DNA of 64,000 nucleotides from an uncultured Lachnospiraceae bacterium (GTDB taxonomy: Bacteria > Bacillota > Clostridia > Lachnospirales > Lachnospiraceae), in NCBI GenBank assembly GCA_947643615.1, contig CANRWO010000010.1, positions 22,722 through 86,721 on the forward strand, given 5' to 3'. A model generated the notes under the pieces. The model was not told the origin of the DNA, did no database searches, and saw nothing but the letters and a program-made list of their open reading frames with translations. This document shows, one piece after another, positions 18,536 to 26,027 of the stretch. How positions within the stretch are numbered: the first letter of the stretch is position 1; each line of letters opens with the position of its first letter. The translations under genes were made by a program, and so were the position numbers.

Positions 18536-18835
18536 ATGAGTGATTTAACTGCTACAAACTGTGGATGCAACGATTCCTGCGGATGTGCACAGAACAATAA
18601 CGGATGGGGTGGCGGATGTAACTGGATATGGATTATCCTGCTTCTGTCCTGCTGCGGCGGCGGCAGCTTCTTCGGCGGCGGCAACTGCGGATGCAACAGC
18701 GGCTGTGGCTGCAATAATGATTGTGGTTGCGGTTGTGGTTCCAGCATGTTCGGCGGCGGCAATTCCTGCAGCTGGCTGATCTGGATTCTCCTGATCTCCT
18801 GCTTCTGCGGCGGCAACGGCGGCGGATGCTGCTAA
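18536..18835 (+). CDS. Cys/Gly-rich small protein, probable spore coat or exosporium component
   Basis: A 99-residue protein with 19 Cys and many Gly. Two hydrophobic patches (WIWIILLLSCC and SWLIWILLISCFC) alternate with CGCN-type clusters (NCGCNSGCGC, NDCGCGCG). The start is ATG 18536, eight bases after GGAGG; that GGAGG lies just inside the alternative ATG at 18521, so the latter is unlikely. There is no signal peptide. A SigK-like promoter 32 bp upstream and the Cys-rich composition suggest a disulfide-crosslinked protein made in the mother cell. The family is not recognised, and the spore role is an inference. Confidence 0.75.
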   Translation: MSDLTATNCGCNDSCGCAQNNNGWGGGCNWIWIILLLSCCGGGSFFGGGNCGCNSGCGCNNDCGCGCGSSMFGGGNSCSWLIWILLISCFCGGNGGGCC

Positions 18836-18848
18836 TCTCCTGCTAAAA

Positions 18849-18905
18849 GCAGCGCCGGCAGAATATGCTGCCGGTCTCCCAGGAGACCGCAGAAGTCGGC
18901 GCTGC
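18849..18905 (+). other. Three-way-junction RNA structure downstream of the Cys-rich gene
   Basis: The outer stem GCAGCGCC (18849-18856) pairs with GGCGCTGC (18898-18905). Inside it are two perfect hairpins: CCGGCAG/CTGCCGG (18855-18861 with 18868-18874) and GGTCTCC/GGAGACC (18873-18879 with 18882-18888). A few bases are shared, so the helices partly compete. Confidence 0.55.
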
Positions 18906-18920
18906 ACCCAATGTCAGGGT

Positions 18921-18950
18921 GTGAAAGGGCTCCCTCGGGAGCCTTTTCAC
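18921..18950 (+). terminator. Terminator-like hairpin
   Basis: A nearly perfect hairpin of 14 pairs (18921-18934 with 18937-18950) containing GGCTCCC and GGGAGCC. There is no T-tract after it, so it may stabilise the 3' end rather than terminate. Confidence 0.5.
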
Positions 18951-19060
18951 ATGTAGACAGGTACTCATAACTGTGCCTGACCTTACATAGGATAGTAATA
19001 TACTGCTTCCTGTGTATGACGACACAATATATGGGAAGCCGGAAAGGACTGGGGAATTCC

Positions 19061-19483
19061 ATGGAAGAAAACGAGCTGGGGAGCATCGCTGCATTTGATT
19101 CCCTGTTTACCACCAACCGCATCCAGATCATGAAAGTGCTCCTGCCCTATTTAAAACCGGAACAACAGGGAGCTTTCGCTGTATGCATTAAAATGATGGA
19201 ATTAAATTACACCCTGTCCTTTTTTAAAAACAACCCTCATGCCACGTCCTTCCGCCTCCCACAAAAAAGCGACACCTCTCAATTATGGGATGAAATACTT
19301 CCCTTCTGCGGGCCTGCGGAACGCAGTAATGTGGAGAACATGAAAAATATGATGCAAAGCATGAAACAAATGCAGGAAATGATGGAGACAATGCAGATGA
19401 TGCAGGAAATGTTCCCTGAAGGGATGGATATGGAGAACATGGACCTGTCTTCCATCATGGAGATGATGGGAAATAACACATGA
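19061..19483 (+). CDS. Hypothetical protein with Met-rich C-terminus
   Basis: A 140-residue cytoplasmic protein. The N-terminal helical part includes FDSLFTTNRIQIMKVLLPYL and a conserved-looking AVCIKMMELNYTLSFFK. The C-terminal 55 residues are a Met/Glu/Gln-rich helix (NMMQSMKQMQEMMETMQMM). I choose ATG 19061 (GGGG six bases upstream); an in-frame ATG at 19016 lacks a ribosome site. It is followed 75 bp later by another Met-rich small gene on the same strand, so the two probably work together. I do not recognise the family. The position after the Cys-rich gene suggests, but does not prove, sporulation-linked expression. Confidence 0.65.
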   Translation: MEENELGSIAAFDSLFTTNRIQIMKVLLPYLKPEQQGAFAVCIKMMELNYTLSFFKNNPHATSFRLPQKSDTSQLWDEILPFCGPAERSNVENMKNMMQSMKQMQEMMETMQMMQEMFPEGMDMENMDLSSIMEMMGNNT

Positions 19484-19558
19484 TACAATTCCGGCATATT
19501 ATAAACCGGAAAGAACCAAAATATAAAAATAGAGTAGCCGGAGAAAGGAGTTTTCGAT

Positions 19559-19849
19559 ATGGCAGAGCAGGAAAGGCCGAAATGGATGTCCGACGAGCTG
19601 GTAAAAGACATTTCACCGAAAAAGCTGGATTTTCTGTCCCAAATGTTCACACAGGGACAGGGAAAAGGCCAAAAAGAAATGATGATGTTCCTGATGCCCA
19701 TGATGAAAAAGGCAAAGCAGGAAAATCTCGTTTTTACCCCCCAGGAAATGCAGGCTGCCATCGCGGCCATCAAAAAGCACAGCACACAGGAGGAACTGGA
19801 AAAGATCAACGATATACTTGAAAAGAATGCAAAACAGGGCGGTCATTGA
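19559..19849 (+). CDS. Hypothetical small Met-rich protein
   Basis: A 96-residue, charged, helical protein without signal peptide or membrane helix. It has a Met cluster (KEMMMFLMPMMKKAKQEN) and a C-terminal helix with TQEELEKINDILEKNAKQ. The ATG at 19559 follows AAAGGAG by eight bases. The last codons and the stop are built into the terminator hairpin. It pairs with the preceding Met-rich gene. The family is not recognised. Confidence 0.7.
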   Translation: MAEQERPKWMSDELVKDISPKKLDFLSQMFTQGQGKGQKEMMMFLMPMMKKAKQENLVFTPQEMQAAIAAIKKHSTQEELEKINDILEKNAKQGGH

Positions 19850-19863
19850 CCGCCCTGCTTTTA
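19831..19863 (+). terminator. Intrinsic terminator overlapping the stop codon
   Basis: CAGGGCGGTCA (19835-19845) is complementary to TGACCGCCCTG (19847-19857), followed by CTTTT. The gene's TGA stop (19847-19849) is inside the hairpin. Confidence 0.85.
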
Positions 19864-19904
19864 TGGGACTGACTCCGCAATACCCGTCAGAATGTACCGT
19901 CTCA

Positions 19905-21998
19905 TCAATCGTCCGTATTGTTCTCGGCAACCTTCGCCGCCCTTGCCGCCACTTCCTTCTCCTGCACATCGGAGGGCGCCTGCTCGTAACGTGCAAACTC
20001 ATAGGCATATTCGCCCCTGCCGCCGGTCATGGAACGCAGGTCGGTACAGTAGCCATGGAGGCTGCTCATGGGAATATCCGCCTCGACCACCTGCTTGCCC
20101 CCTACAATGGGATTCATGCCAAGGACACGCCCTCTCCTCTTATTCAAGTCACCCATGACATCACCTGTATAGGCGTCGGGCACCGTGACTTTGATCGACG
20201 CGATGGGTTCAAGCAGTATAGGCTTTGCCTCCATAAATCCTTTCTTAAACGCCTGGATAGTAGCCATCTTGAAAGCCTGCTCCGAGGAATCTACCGGATG
20301 ATAGGAGCCGTCGTACAGCACTGCTTTCACACCCACTACCGGATAAGCCGCCATAGGGCCTTTGATCACGGATTCCTGCAACCCCTTCTCCACAGCGGGG
20401 AAATAGTTCTTAGGCACAGCGCCTCCTACTACCTCCTGTTCAAACACAAAAGCGGTCTCCAAGTCCTCCGAAGGGGAAAAGCGCATCTTTACATGCCCGT
20501 ACTGCCCATGCCCGCCGGACTGTTTCTTGTACTTATACTCCACATCCGATTTGCTCTTTATGGTCTCCCTGTAGGCAATCTTCGGCTTAGCCAGCTCTAC
20601 CTCTACCTTGTATTCGTTCAGCAGCCTGCTGACAATAATCTCCAAATGCTGGTCGCCCATGCCATAGAGCAGCGTCTGCCTGTTCTCGGCGTCATTCACT
20701 ACCTTCAGTGTCTGGTCCTCATGGGTCAGCTTCTGCAGGGCCTGTGAGATCTTATCCACATCCCCTTTATTCTTAGGCTTATACCGCATATATGTATAAG
20801 GCGTGGAAATATCAAATTTCCCGTATTTGATGGTGGTCGCCTTAGTGGACAGGCTGTTGCCGGTCCTGGCCGCCGTAAGCTTTGCCAAAGCGCCGATATC
20901 GCCGGCATGCAGCTCCGGGACCTCGATAGGCTTGTTGCCCTGGAGCACATAAATCTTACCCACCTTCTCCTCAATATCACGATCTACGTTATAGAGCAGG
21001 TCATCCGTCTTCAGCACGCCTGAATTGACCTTGATAAGGGAATATTTACCAATAAACGGGTCAACGATGGTCTTCCAGATGTATGCGGACTTGGCCTTGG
21101 AAAAATCGTAATCCGCATTGTAAATCTCATTGGTCTTCATATTGATGCCCGCTATCTGCCTGTTCTCAGGACTGGGGAAATACTTCACCATATCGTCAAG
21201 CAGCGTATAGACACCCTGGCACAAAACATTGGATCCCATTGTCATAGGCACGATACTGCAGTCGCAGACATTGGTGCGCAGCGCCGCCCTGATCTCCGCC
21301 TCGGAGAAACTCTCCCCTCCGAAATACCGCTCCATCATCTCTTCGCTGGTCTCCGCCACGGCTTCCATCAGCGTATCGCGGCAGATCTGCAGGTTCGCCT
21401 TGCTGTACTCAGGCACATCGCAGGGAACCACTTCTTTACCCTGCCAGCGGTTGCCGGATTCCGTGATAACATTGACATATCCCACAAACTTCTCGTCCTC
21501 ACGGATGGGCAGGTTAAAGGGCGCCATCTTCTTGCCGTATAGATTCGTCATATCTTCCACTACCTGGCGGAAGGAGGCGTTATCCACATCCATATTGGAG
21601 ACATAGACAATCCTGGGCAGCTTATACTTCTCGCAAAGTTCCCATGCCTTCTGGGTCCCCACCTCAATGCCGGACTTGCCGTTCACAACAATCACAGCCG
21701 CACCTGCCGCACTGACAGCTTCCTCCACTTCGCCAACAAAGTCAAAATAGCCGGGGGCATCAATGACATTGATTTTGTGGCCTTCCCATTCAATGGGGAT
21801 CACAGAAGTATTGATGGAGAAATGGCGCTTCTGCTCTTCTTTCCCGTAATCACTTATGGTATTTCCGTCAGTTACCTTCCCCATCCTGGAAGTGATGCCT
21901 GCCAGATAGGCAAAGCTCTCCGCCAGACTTGTCTTACCGCTGCCGCCATGACCTAACAGCACAACATTACGAATCTTGTCGGTTGTGTAAACTTTCAT
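19905..21998 (-). CDS. Elongation factor G-like GTPase (FusA2 type)
   Basis: A 697-residue five-domain translational GTPase paralogue of EF-G. Domain I has G1 GHGGSGKTS (16-24). Its G3 motif is DAPGYFDF, with Tyr where true EF-G has the catalytic-switch His (DTPGH), and its G4 is SNMD instead of NKMD. Domain IV includes SGGHGQYGHVKM, and the C-terminus has MSSLHGYCTDLRSMTGGRG. These changes mark the EF-G-like subfamily, whose role is less clear than canonical translocation. I take ATG 21998; the frame opens 21 codons earlier in a hairpin-rich leader. AAAGG lies 13 bases upstream, in a context like the repeated leader described in the findings. Confidence 0.9.
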   Translation of the reverse strand: MKVYTTDKIRNVVLLGHGGSGKTSLAESFAYLAGITSRMGKVTDGNTISDYGKEEQKRHFSINTSVIPIEWEGHKINVIDAPGYFDFVGEVEEAVSAAGAAVIVVNGKSGIEVGTQKAWELCEKYKLPRIVYVSNMDVDNASFRQVVEDMTNLYGKKMAPFNLPIREDEKFVGYVNVITESGNRWQGKEVVPCDVPEYSKANLQICRDTLMEAVAETSEEMMERYFGGESFSEAEIRAALRTNVCDCSIVPMTMGSNVLCQGVYTLLDDMVKYFPSPENRQIAGINMKTNEIYNADYDFSKAKSAYIWKTIVDPFIGKYSLIKVNSGVLKTDDLLYNVDRDIEEKVGKIYVLQGNKPIEVPELHAGDIGALAKLTAARTGNSLSTKATTIKYGKFDISTPYTYMRYKPKNKGDVDKISQALQKLTHEDQTLKVVNDAENRQTLLYGMGDQHLEIIVSRLLNEYKVEVELAKPKIAYRETIKSKSDVEYKYKKQSGGHGQYGHVKMRFSPSEDLETAFVFEQEVVGGAVPKNYFPAVEKGLQESVIKGPMAAYPVVGVKAVLYDGSYHPVDSSEQAFKMATIQAFKKGFMEAKPILLEPIASIKVTVPDAYTGDVMGDLNKRRGRVLGMNPIVGGKQVVEADIPMSSLHGYCTDLRSMTGGRGEYAYEFARYEQAPSDVQEKEVAARAAKVAENNTDD

Positions 21999-22402
21999 AC
22001 TCAAAAACCATACCTTTCCGCAGCCTGCGAATCCGGGTCGCAGGCACAAATTTGTGTGCAAATGCTCTTTTTCATACTACTCGCATCTGCCCGCTTAAGC
22101 GGGCACTCCACTCAGGATGTAAAACGCCTGGGCAGGCACTCCAATCAGAATGATGACAAGCATCGGAACTATAAATTTTTCCGCAGCCATGAAAGATCTG
22201 CATTTTGCTATGGAGCCGCGAAATTCGGCTTCCGGGTTTTCCCTATTTGCAGCATAATGTTACAAATTTGGATGTTTTGCCAGCTAAAATTTCTGACTTC
22301 AAACCCCCATGAGATTATTTTACTAAATATTTTCGCATTTTACAATAGAAAATTGTCTAAACTTTACATACATTTTGCCACAGTGTTACCTGCACAAGAA
22401 AA
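21999..22402. other. 404-bp intergenic region before the EF-G-like gene
   Basis: No gene is seen. It contains a CCTGCGA/TCGCAGG hairpin (22024-22043), the palindromic repeat GGCACAAATTTGTGTGC (22043-22059) that recurs at 27554-27570, and a perfect 16-bp palindrome (22089-22104). The rest is AT-rich with no convincing promoter. The left half would be a long structured leader of the EF-G-like gene. Confidence 0.6.
22043..22059. repeat. Short palindromic repeat, copy 1
   Basis: GGCACAAATTTGTGTGC, containing the perfect palindrome CACAAATTTGTG. An identical 17-mer is at 27554-27570. Both copies lie next to another hairpin in the leader of a minus-strand gene. Confidence 0.6.
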
Positions 22403-22448
22403 AAAGGTGTGAAATCCTTTCTTAAACAACAAAGGATTCCGCACCTTT
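22403..22448 (-). terminator. Terminator of the tRNA-Val transcript
   Basis: An 18-bp stem with two mismatches (22403-22420 with 22431-22448), followed on the minus strand by TTTTTTTCTT. Confidence 0.85.
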
Positions 22449-22454
22449 CCGAAG

Positions 22455-22528
22455 TGGAAGCAATGGGGCTCGAACCCATGGCCTTTCGCGTGTGAGGCGA
22501 ACGCTCATCCCAGCTGAGCTATGCTTCC
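22455..22528 (-). tRNA. tRNA-Val, anticodon CAC
   Basis: 74 nt fold as a cloverleaf on the minus strand. The acceptor GGAAGCA pairs with TGCTTCC. The D arm contains AGCTCAGCTGGGATGAGC, the anticodon stem TTCGC/GCGAA holds the loop CTCACAC (anticodon CAC, reading GUG), and the T arm contains GGTTCGAGCC. CCA is not encoded. It is a single tRNA with its own terminator. Confidence 0.96.
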
Positions 22529-22637
22529 GTGACTATTATTATAACACGACGAGGTAAAAATGCAATAATCTTTACCTGAATTTTTCTGATTTTCTTTCTA
22601 TTTCTTTCATTTTCTTACATTGAACCAATTTTGCAGC

Positions 22638-22825
22638 AATCTGCAGATTTTGCGTTAAACTGCTGATATTGATTTTACTCTAATCTGCTGGTATTGATTC
22701 TGCATTAATCTGCTGATATTGATTTTACTCTAATCTGCTGGTATCCATTCTGCGTTAATCTGCCGATATTGATTTTACTCTAATCTGCTGATACTGATTC
22801 TGCGTTAATCTAATCTGATGATGCC
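22638..22825 (+). repeat. 25-bp tandem repeats upstream of tyrA
   Basis: Six contiguous 25-bp units (22657-22806) have a degenerate copy before and after. They alternate between two subtypes, one ending TTTTACTCT and one ending TCTGCRTT, after a shared AATCTGCTGATATTGAT. There are no spacers. The array occupies the gap between tRNA-Val and the tyrA promoter; apart from it nothing else is seen there. Confidence 0.85.
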
Positions 22826-22826
22826 C

Positions 22827-22855
22827 TTGATTTTCGCACGTTAAAGTGGTATAGT
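22827..22855 (+). promoter_or_regulatory. tyrA promoter
   Basis: TTGATT (22827-22832), 17 bp, TATAGT (22850-22855), immediately after the tandem repeats, whose units also contain TTGATT. Confidence 0.65.
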
Positions 22856-22878
22856 GTAGCAATATGGAGGTAATTACT

Positions 22879-23979
22879 ATGTCCCAGCTTACTTGTGGTT
22901 TTATCGGCCTTGGGTTGATCGGCGGGTCAATTGCCAGGGCCTTGAAAAATTCCGTCCCCGGAATCAGAATCGTCGCCTATGACTTAAACGGCCAGTCGCT
23001 GAAGCTGGCCCGGGAACAGCATATAGCAGATGTGGCGGCAGACAGGATCGACCATCGCTTCTCCTGCTGTGATTATATATTCTTATGCGCCCCCGTCCAG
23101 AAAAACGACGCCAACCTGGCCGCAGTGAAGGAAATCATGTCACCGGACTGCCTTTTAACGGATGTAGGGAGCGTTAAAGCTGCCATACACGCCGCTGTCC
23201 GGGATGCCGGGCTGGAGCACTGCTTCATCGGCGGGCATCCCATGGCAGGCAGCGAACGCACCGGATTTGCCAACTCCAAGGCTTCCCTCCTGGAAAATAT
23301 TTACTACATTCTGACCCCCACCGACAAAGTATCTCCCGAGAAGCTTGGAAATTTCCGCAGCCTGGTAGCAGGCATGGGCGCCATTCCCCTGGTTATGGAC
23401 TGCCGCCGGCACGATTATGTCACTGCCGCCGTCAGCCATCTTCCCCATGTGATAGCCTCTTCCCTGGTCAACCTGGTACACGACAGCGATTCCGGGGAGG
23501 GACTCATGAAAATGGTTGCGGCAGGCGGCTTTAAGGATATCACCAGGATCGCCTCTTCCTCCACGGTGATGTGGCAGCAAATCTGTCTCACCAATACGGA
23601 AAATATTTCACGGCTTCTGGGGGATTATATTGATGCCCTCACCGACATCAGGGAAACATTGGACAATAAAGACAAAGAAGGTTTGTACGATTTCTTTGAA
23701 AGAGCCCGCATGTACCGGGATTCATTCATCAGCGCTTCCAGCGGGCCCATCAAGCGCTCCTTCAGCGCTAATGTGGATATTGCCGACAAAGCAGGCGCCC
23801 TTGCCCGGATCGCCACACTGCTGTCGGAGCGCAATATCAGCATCAAAAATATCGGCATCACCCATAACCGGGAAACCGAAGACGGCGTGCTGCAGTTGGA
23901 ATTTTACGAAGAAGCTGCCCTGCAGGAAGCGGTTACGCTTCTGGAGTCGGAGGGGTATTCGCCCCACATTCGGATGTGA
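22879..23979 (+). CDS. tyrA: Prephenate dehydrogenase with C-terminal ACT domain
   Basis: Converts prephenate to 4-hydroxyphenylpyruvate with NAD+ in tyrosine synthesis. Of 366 residues, the N-terminal Rossmann fold has GFIGLGLIGGSIARAL, the substrate/cofactor loop is GGHPMAGSE, and VSHLPHVIASSL belongs to the helical dimerisation domain. The last 70 residues (DKAGALARIATLLSERNISI) form an ACT domain, the usual site of tyrosine feedback inhibition. ATG 22879 has GGAGG eight bases upstream; the earlier in-frame ATG (22864) contains that site. The 3' end overlaps the convergent VanZ-family gene by 47 bp. No other aromatic-pathway genes are adjacent. Confidence 0.94.
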   Translation: MSQLTCGFIGLGLIGGSIARALKNSVPGIRIVAYDLNGQSLKLAREQHIADVAADRIDHRFSCCDYIFLCAPVQKNDANLAAVKEIMSPDCLLTDVGSVKAAIHAAVRDAGLEHCFIGGHPMAGSERTGFANSKASLLENIYYILTPTDKVSPEKLGNFRSLVAGMGAIPLVMDCRRHDYVTAAVSHLPHVIASSLVNLVHDSDSGEGLMKMVAAGGFKDITRIASSSTVMWQQICLTNTENISRLLGDYIDALTDIRETLDNKDKEGLYDFFERARMYRDSFISASSGPIKRSFSANVDIADKAGALARIATLLSERNISIKNIGITHNRETEDGVLQLEFYEEAALQEAVTLLESEGYSPHIRM

Positions 23980-24448
23980 TTCGCCGGCGGCGCCGCAAAA
24001 GGATCTTACCGGCCAAAATGCAGAAAAGCATGCCCGCGGCTCCGCCCAGGGTGTCCAGGCAGACATCCCTTAAGTTCCCGTCCCGTCCCGGCACGAACAG
24101 CTGGTGAAACTCGTCCGCAGCCGCCGACACCGCCACCCAGGCTACCGTCAACAAATACAGAGCCTTCCCCCGCTTCACCCATTGGCTCCAGAGCACATAG
24201 ACAAGGACCCCCATACAGGCGTATTCGGTAAAATGCGCCATTTTTCTGATAGGATGCTCTAAATACTCTGCCCATTGCTCCTTCCTCTCCAGGCTCCACT
24301 GCCTGCCGGACAGCGAACTGATTACTTCCACACATTTTTCAGAAACCGCCCTGCTCAGAGAACCCGACTCATCCGCATCCTGGGCCGAAAAGCGGAAAAT
24401 AAGCCCGTACAGGAGCGCCAGCATGATCCCGGCGCCCACCGAAACCAT
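23933..24448 (-). CDS. VanZ-family membrane protein
   Basis: A small membrane protein of about 171 residues with four predicted helices. The VanZ pattern is present: IRKMAHFTEYACMGVLVY, then a hydrophobic segment and DEFHQLFVPGRDGNLRDV before the last helix. Members include the teicoplanin-resistance protein VanZ, but most clostridial homologues have no shown resistance role and there are no van genes here. I choose ATG 24448, which starts directly at the first helix; a TTG at 24481 would overlap the PilZ gene. Neither has a clear ribosome site, suggesting translational coupling to the PilZ gene 7 bp upstream. Confidence 0.85.
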   Translation of the reverse strand: MVSVGAGIMLALLYGLIFRFSAQDADESGSLSRAVSEKCVEVISSLSGRQWSLERKEQWAEYLEHPIRKMAHFTEYACMGVLVYVLWSQWVKRGKALYLLTVAWVAVSAAADEFHQLFVPGRDGNLRDVCLDTLGGAAGMLFCILAGKILLRRRRRITSECGANTPPTPEA

Positions 24449-24455
24449 TACTCGC

Positions 24456-24797
24456 TTACTGATTTTTCTTGACGTCTTCAATGGTCTGATATACCTCGAT
24501 CCTGGCAGATTCCGAATCCGGCATCCCTACGAATATTGCTCCATAGGAATAACACTCTTCCTTTAATTCGATACGCACAATGCGAAGGATTGCATGAATG
24601 ACCTCCTTAGTCCAGATTGTCAGGAAAGATTCATATACCTCTCCCACCTGAAGCTGTTCCTCACACACAAAGCCAATCCCGCTTTTCGATACATCCGTGA
24701 TCTCAATGGACACCTGCTGATCTTTGCCGTCATCCAATCTCTTTATAACAAGCCTAGACTGCATGCTTGTCCTTTTGTTTTTTCTTCTCTCCACCAT
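24456..24797 (-). CDS. PilZ-domain protein
   Basis: A 113-residue, single-domain PilZ protein. PilZ domains bind cyclic di-GMP through an Arg-rich N-terminal motif and D/NxSxxG. Here RRKNKRTSMQSRL supplies the arginines and DVSKSGIGF the second motif, so binding is plausible. There is no output domain, so it would act on a partner protein. ATG 24797 is preceded by the conserved leader repeat described at 24801-24857. It lies between queA (74 bp upstream) and the VanZ gene. No cyclases or flagellar genes are in the window. Confidence 0.85.
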   Translation of the reverse strand: MVERRKNKRTSMQSRLVIKRLDDGKDQQVSIEITDVSKSGIGFVCEEQLQVGEVYESFLTIWTKEVIHAILRIVRIELKEECYSYGAIFVGMPDSESARIEVYQTIEDVKKNQ

Positions 24798-24800
24798 ACG

Positions 24801-24857
24801 TATACCCCTGCCTTTCCCGCATGAGCCTTTCCCCTGCGGAAACAGGCCCAAATACGT
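24801..24857 (-). repeat. Repeated 5' leader element, copy before pilZ
   Basis: On the minus strand it reads TACGTATTTGGG, CCTGTTTCCG, CAGGGGAAAGGCTCA, TGCGGGAAAGGCAGGGGTAT, then four bases and the ATG. TTTCC pairs with the first GGAAA as a hairpin. Near-identical copies precede the GH25 and thrC genes. Confidence 0.75.
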
Positions 24858-24871
24858 AAACCCCTTTTATT

Positions 24872-25903
24872 CTATTGAATGAGCATCGCATCCCCAAAAC
24901 TGAAGAACCGATACCTCTCCCTCACCGCTTCCTGATATGCCTGCAATACTTTTTCCCTTCCGGCAAGCGCCGACACCAGCATTACCAGCGTGGATTCCGG
25001 CAAATGGAAATTGGTGACCAATGCATCCAGCACTTTAAAATGATATCCGGGATAAATAAAAATCTGCGTGTTCCCGCTCCCCTCGCGCACCCTGCCGTTT
25101 TCATCCGCAGCGCTCTCAATGGTGCGGCAGCTGGTAGTGCCCACACAGACCACCCTGCCGCCGGCATCCTTTACCCCATTAATGATATCGGCAGCTTTCT
25201 CCGATACCTGATAGTACTCGGTATGCATATGATGTTCCAATATCTTTTCTTCCTTCACCGGGCGGAACGTCCCAAGCCCTACATGCAGGGTCACATATGC
25301 GGTCTTGACACCCTTTTCCTCAATTCGCTGCAGCAGCTCCTCTGTAAAATGCAGTCCCGCCGTGGGCGCTGCAGCGGAGCCTTCATACCTTGCATAGACT
25401 GTCTGGTAACGGTTCCTATCCTGAAGCTTGTGAGTGATATAGGGGGGAAGGGGCATTTCTCCCAGCTTGTCCAGCGTTTCCTCAAATATGCCTTCATACT
25501 CGAAGCGGATCAGACGGTTACCTTCTTCCACCGTCTCCAAAACCTCTGCTTTCAGCAGGCCCCCGCCGAACGACAGCCTTGTGCCGGGGCGGCACTTTTT
25601 CCCGGGTTTCACCAGAGTCTCCCAAATATCGCCCTGCCGCCGCTTTAGCAGCAGGACTTCCACACGGGCCCCTGTTCCCTCCCGCTCTCCCAACAGCCTC
25701 GCGGGGATCACCTTGGTATCGTTCAGCACCAGGCAGTCCCCCGGCGCCAGATAGTCTACGATTTCCCGGAACACATGATGGGACACATCCCCCGATTCCC
25801 TGTCCAACACCAAAAGCCTTGATGCCGAGCGATCCTCCAAGGGATCCTGGGCGATCAGCTCCGGGGGCAGGTCAAAATAAAAATCCGATTTCCTTAATTC
25901 CAT
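24872..25903 (-). CDS. queA: S-adenosylmethionine:tRNA ribosyltransferase-isomerase
   Basis: Transfers and isomerises the ribosyl part of SAM onto 7-aminomethyl-7-deazaguanine in tRNA, making epoxyqueuosine. The 343 residues match the family length and motifs: [13 protein letters not shown] at the N-terminus, [31 protein letters not shown] and [20 protein letters not shown] 25903 has GGAG twelve bases upstream; a TTG six codons earlier is the alternative. It lies downstream of an M18 aminopeptidase and upstream of pilZ on one strand. No other queuosine genes (tgt, yajC) follow, although queA-tgt is the common order elsewhere. Confidence 0.94.
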   Translation of the reverse strand: MELRKSDFYFDLPPELIAQDPLEDRSASRLLVLDRESGDVSHHVFREIVDYLAPGDCLVLNDTKVIPARLLGEREGTGARVEVLLLKRRQGDIWETLVKPGKKCRPGTRLSFGGGLLKAEVLETVEEGNRLIRFEYEGIFEETLDKLGEMPLPPYITHKLQDRNRYQTVYARYEGSAAAPTAGLHFTEELLQRIEEKGVKTAYVTLHVGLGTFRPVKEEKILEHHMHTEYYQVSEKAADIINGVKDAGGRVVCVGTTSCRTIESAADENGRVREGSGNTQIFIYPGYHFKVLDALVTNFHLPESTLVMLVSALAGREKVLQAYQEAVRERYRFFSFGDAMLIQ

Positions 25904-26027
25904 ATGCAACGCTTTCTCCAAAACCTGGTTTACCCGCCGGGCATGCCCGGCGCAGGGTTTTCTCTATTACACGTACACAATCCGTCATACATGCCCGGCG
26001 GAGGCAGTCCCGACGGAATGGCCTGTC

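Noticed and set aside
22638..22825. 25-bp repeats as a CRISPR array
   Set aside because: Units abut directly without unique spacers, alternate in two subtypes, and no cas gene is present.
23933..24448. VanZ-family gene as glycopeptide resistance
   Set aside because: No vanA/H/X/R/S genes are nearby and the family is widespread in clostridia without a resistance role.
25936..25953. CGCCGGGC/GCCCGGCG palindrome as the terminator of the M18 gene
   Set aside because: Perfect stem but no T-tract in the right direction and a minimal loop; not supported as a terminator.
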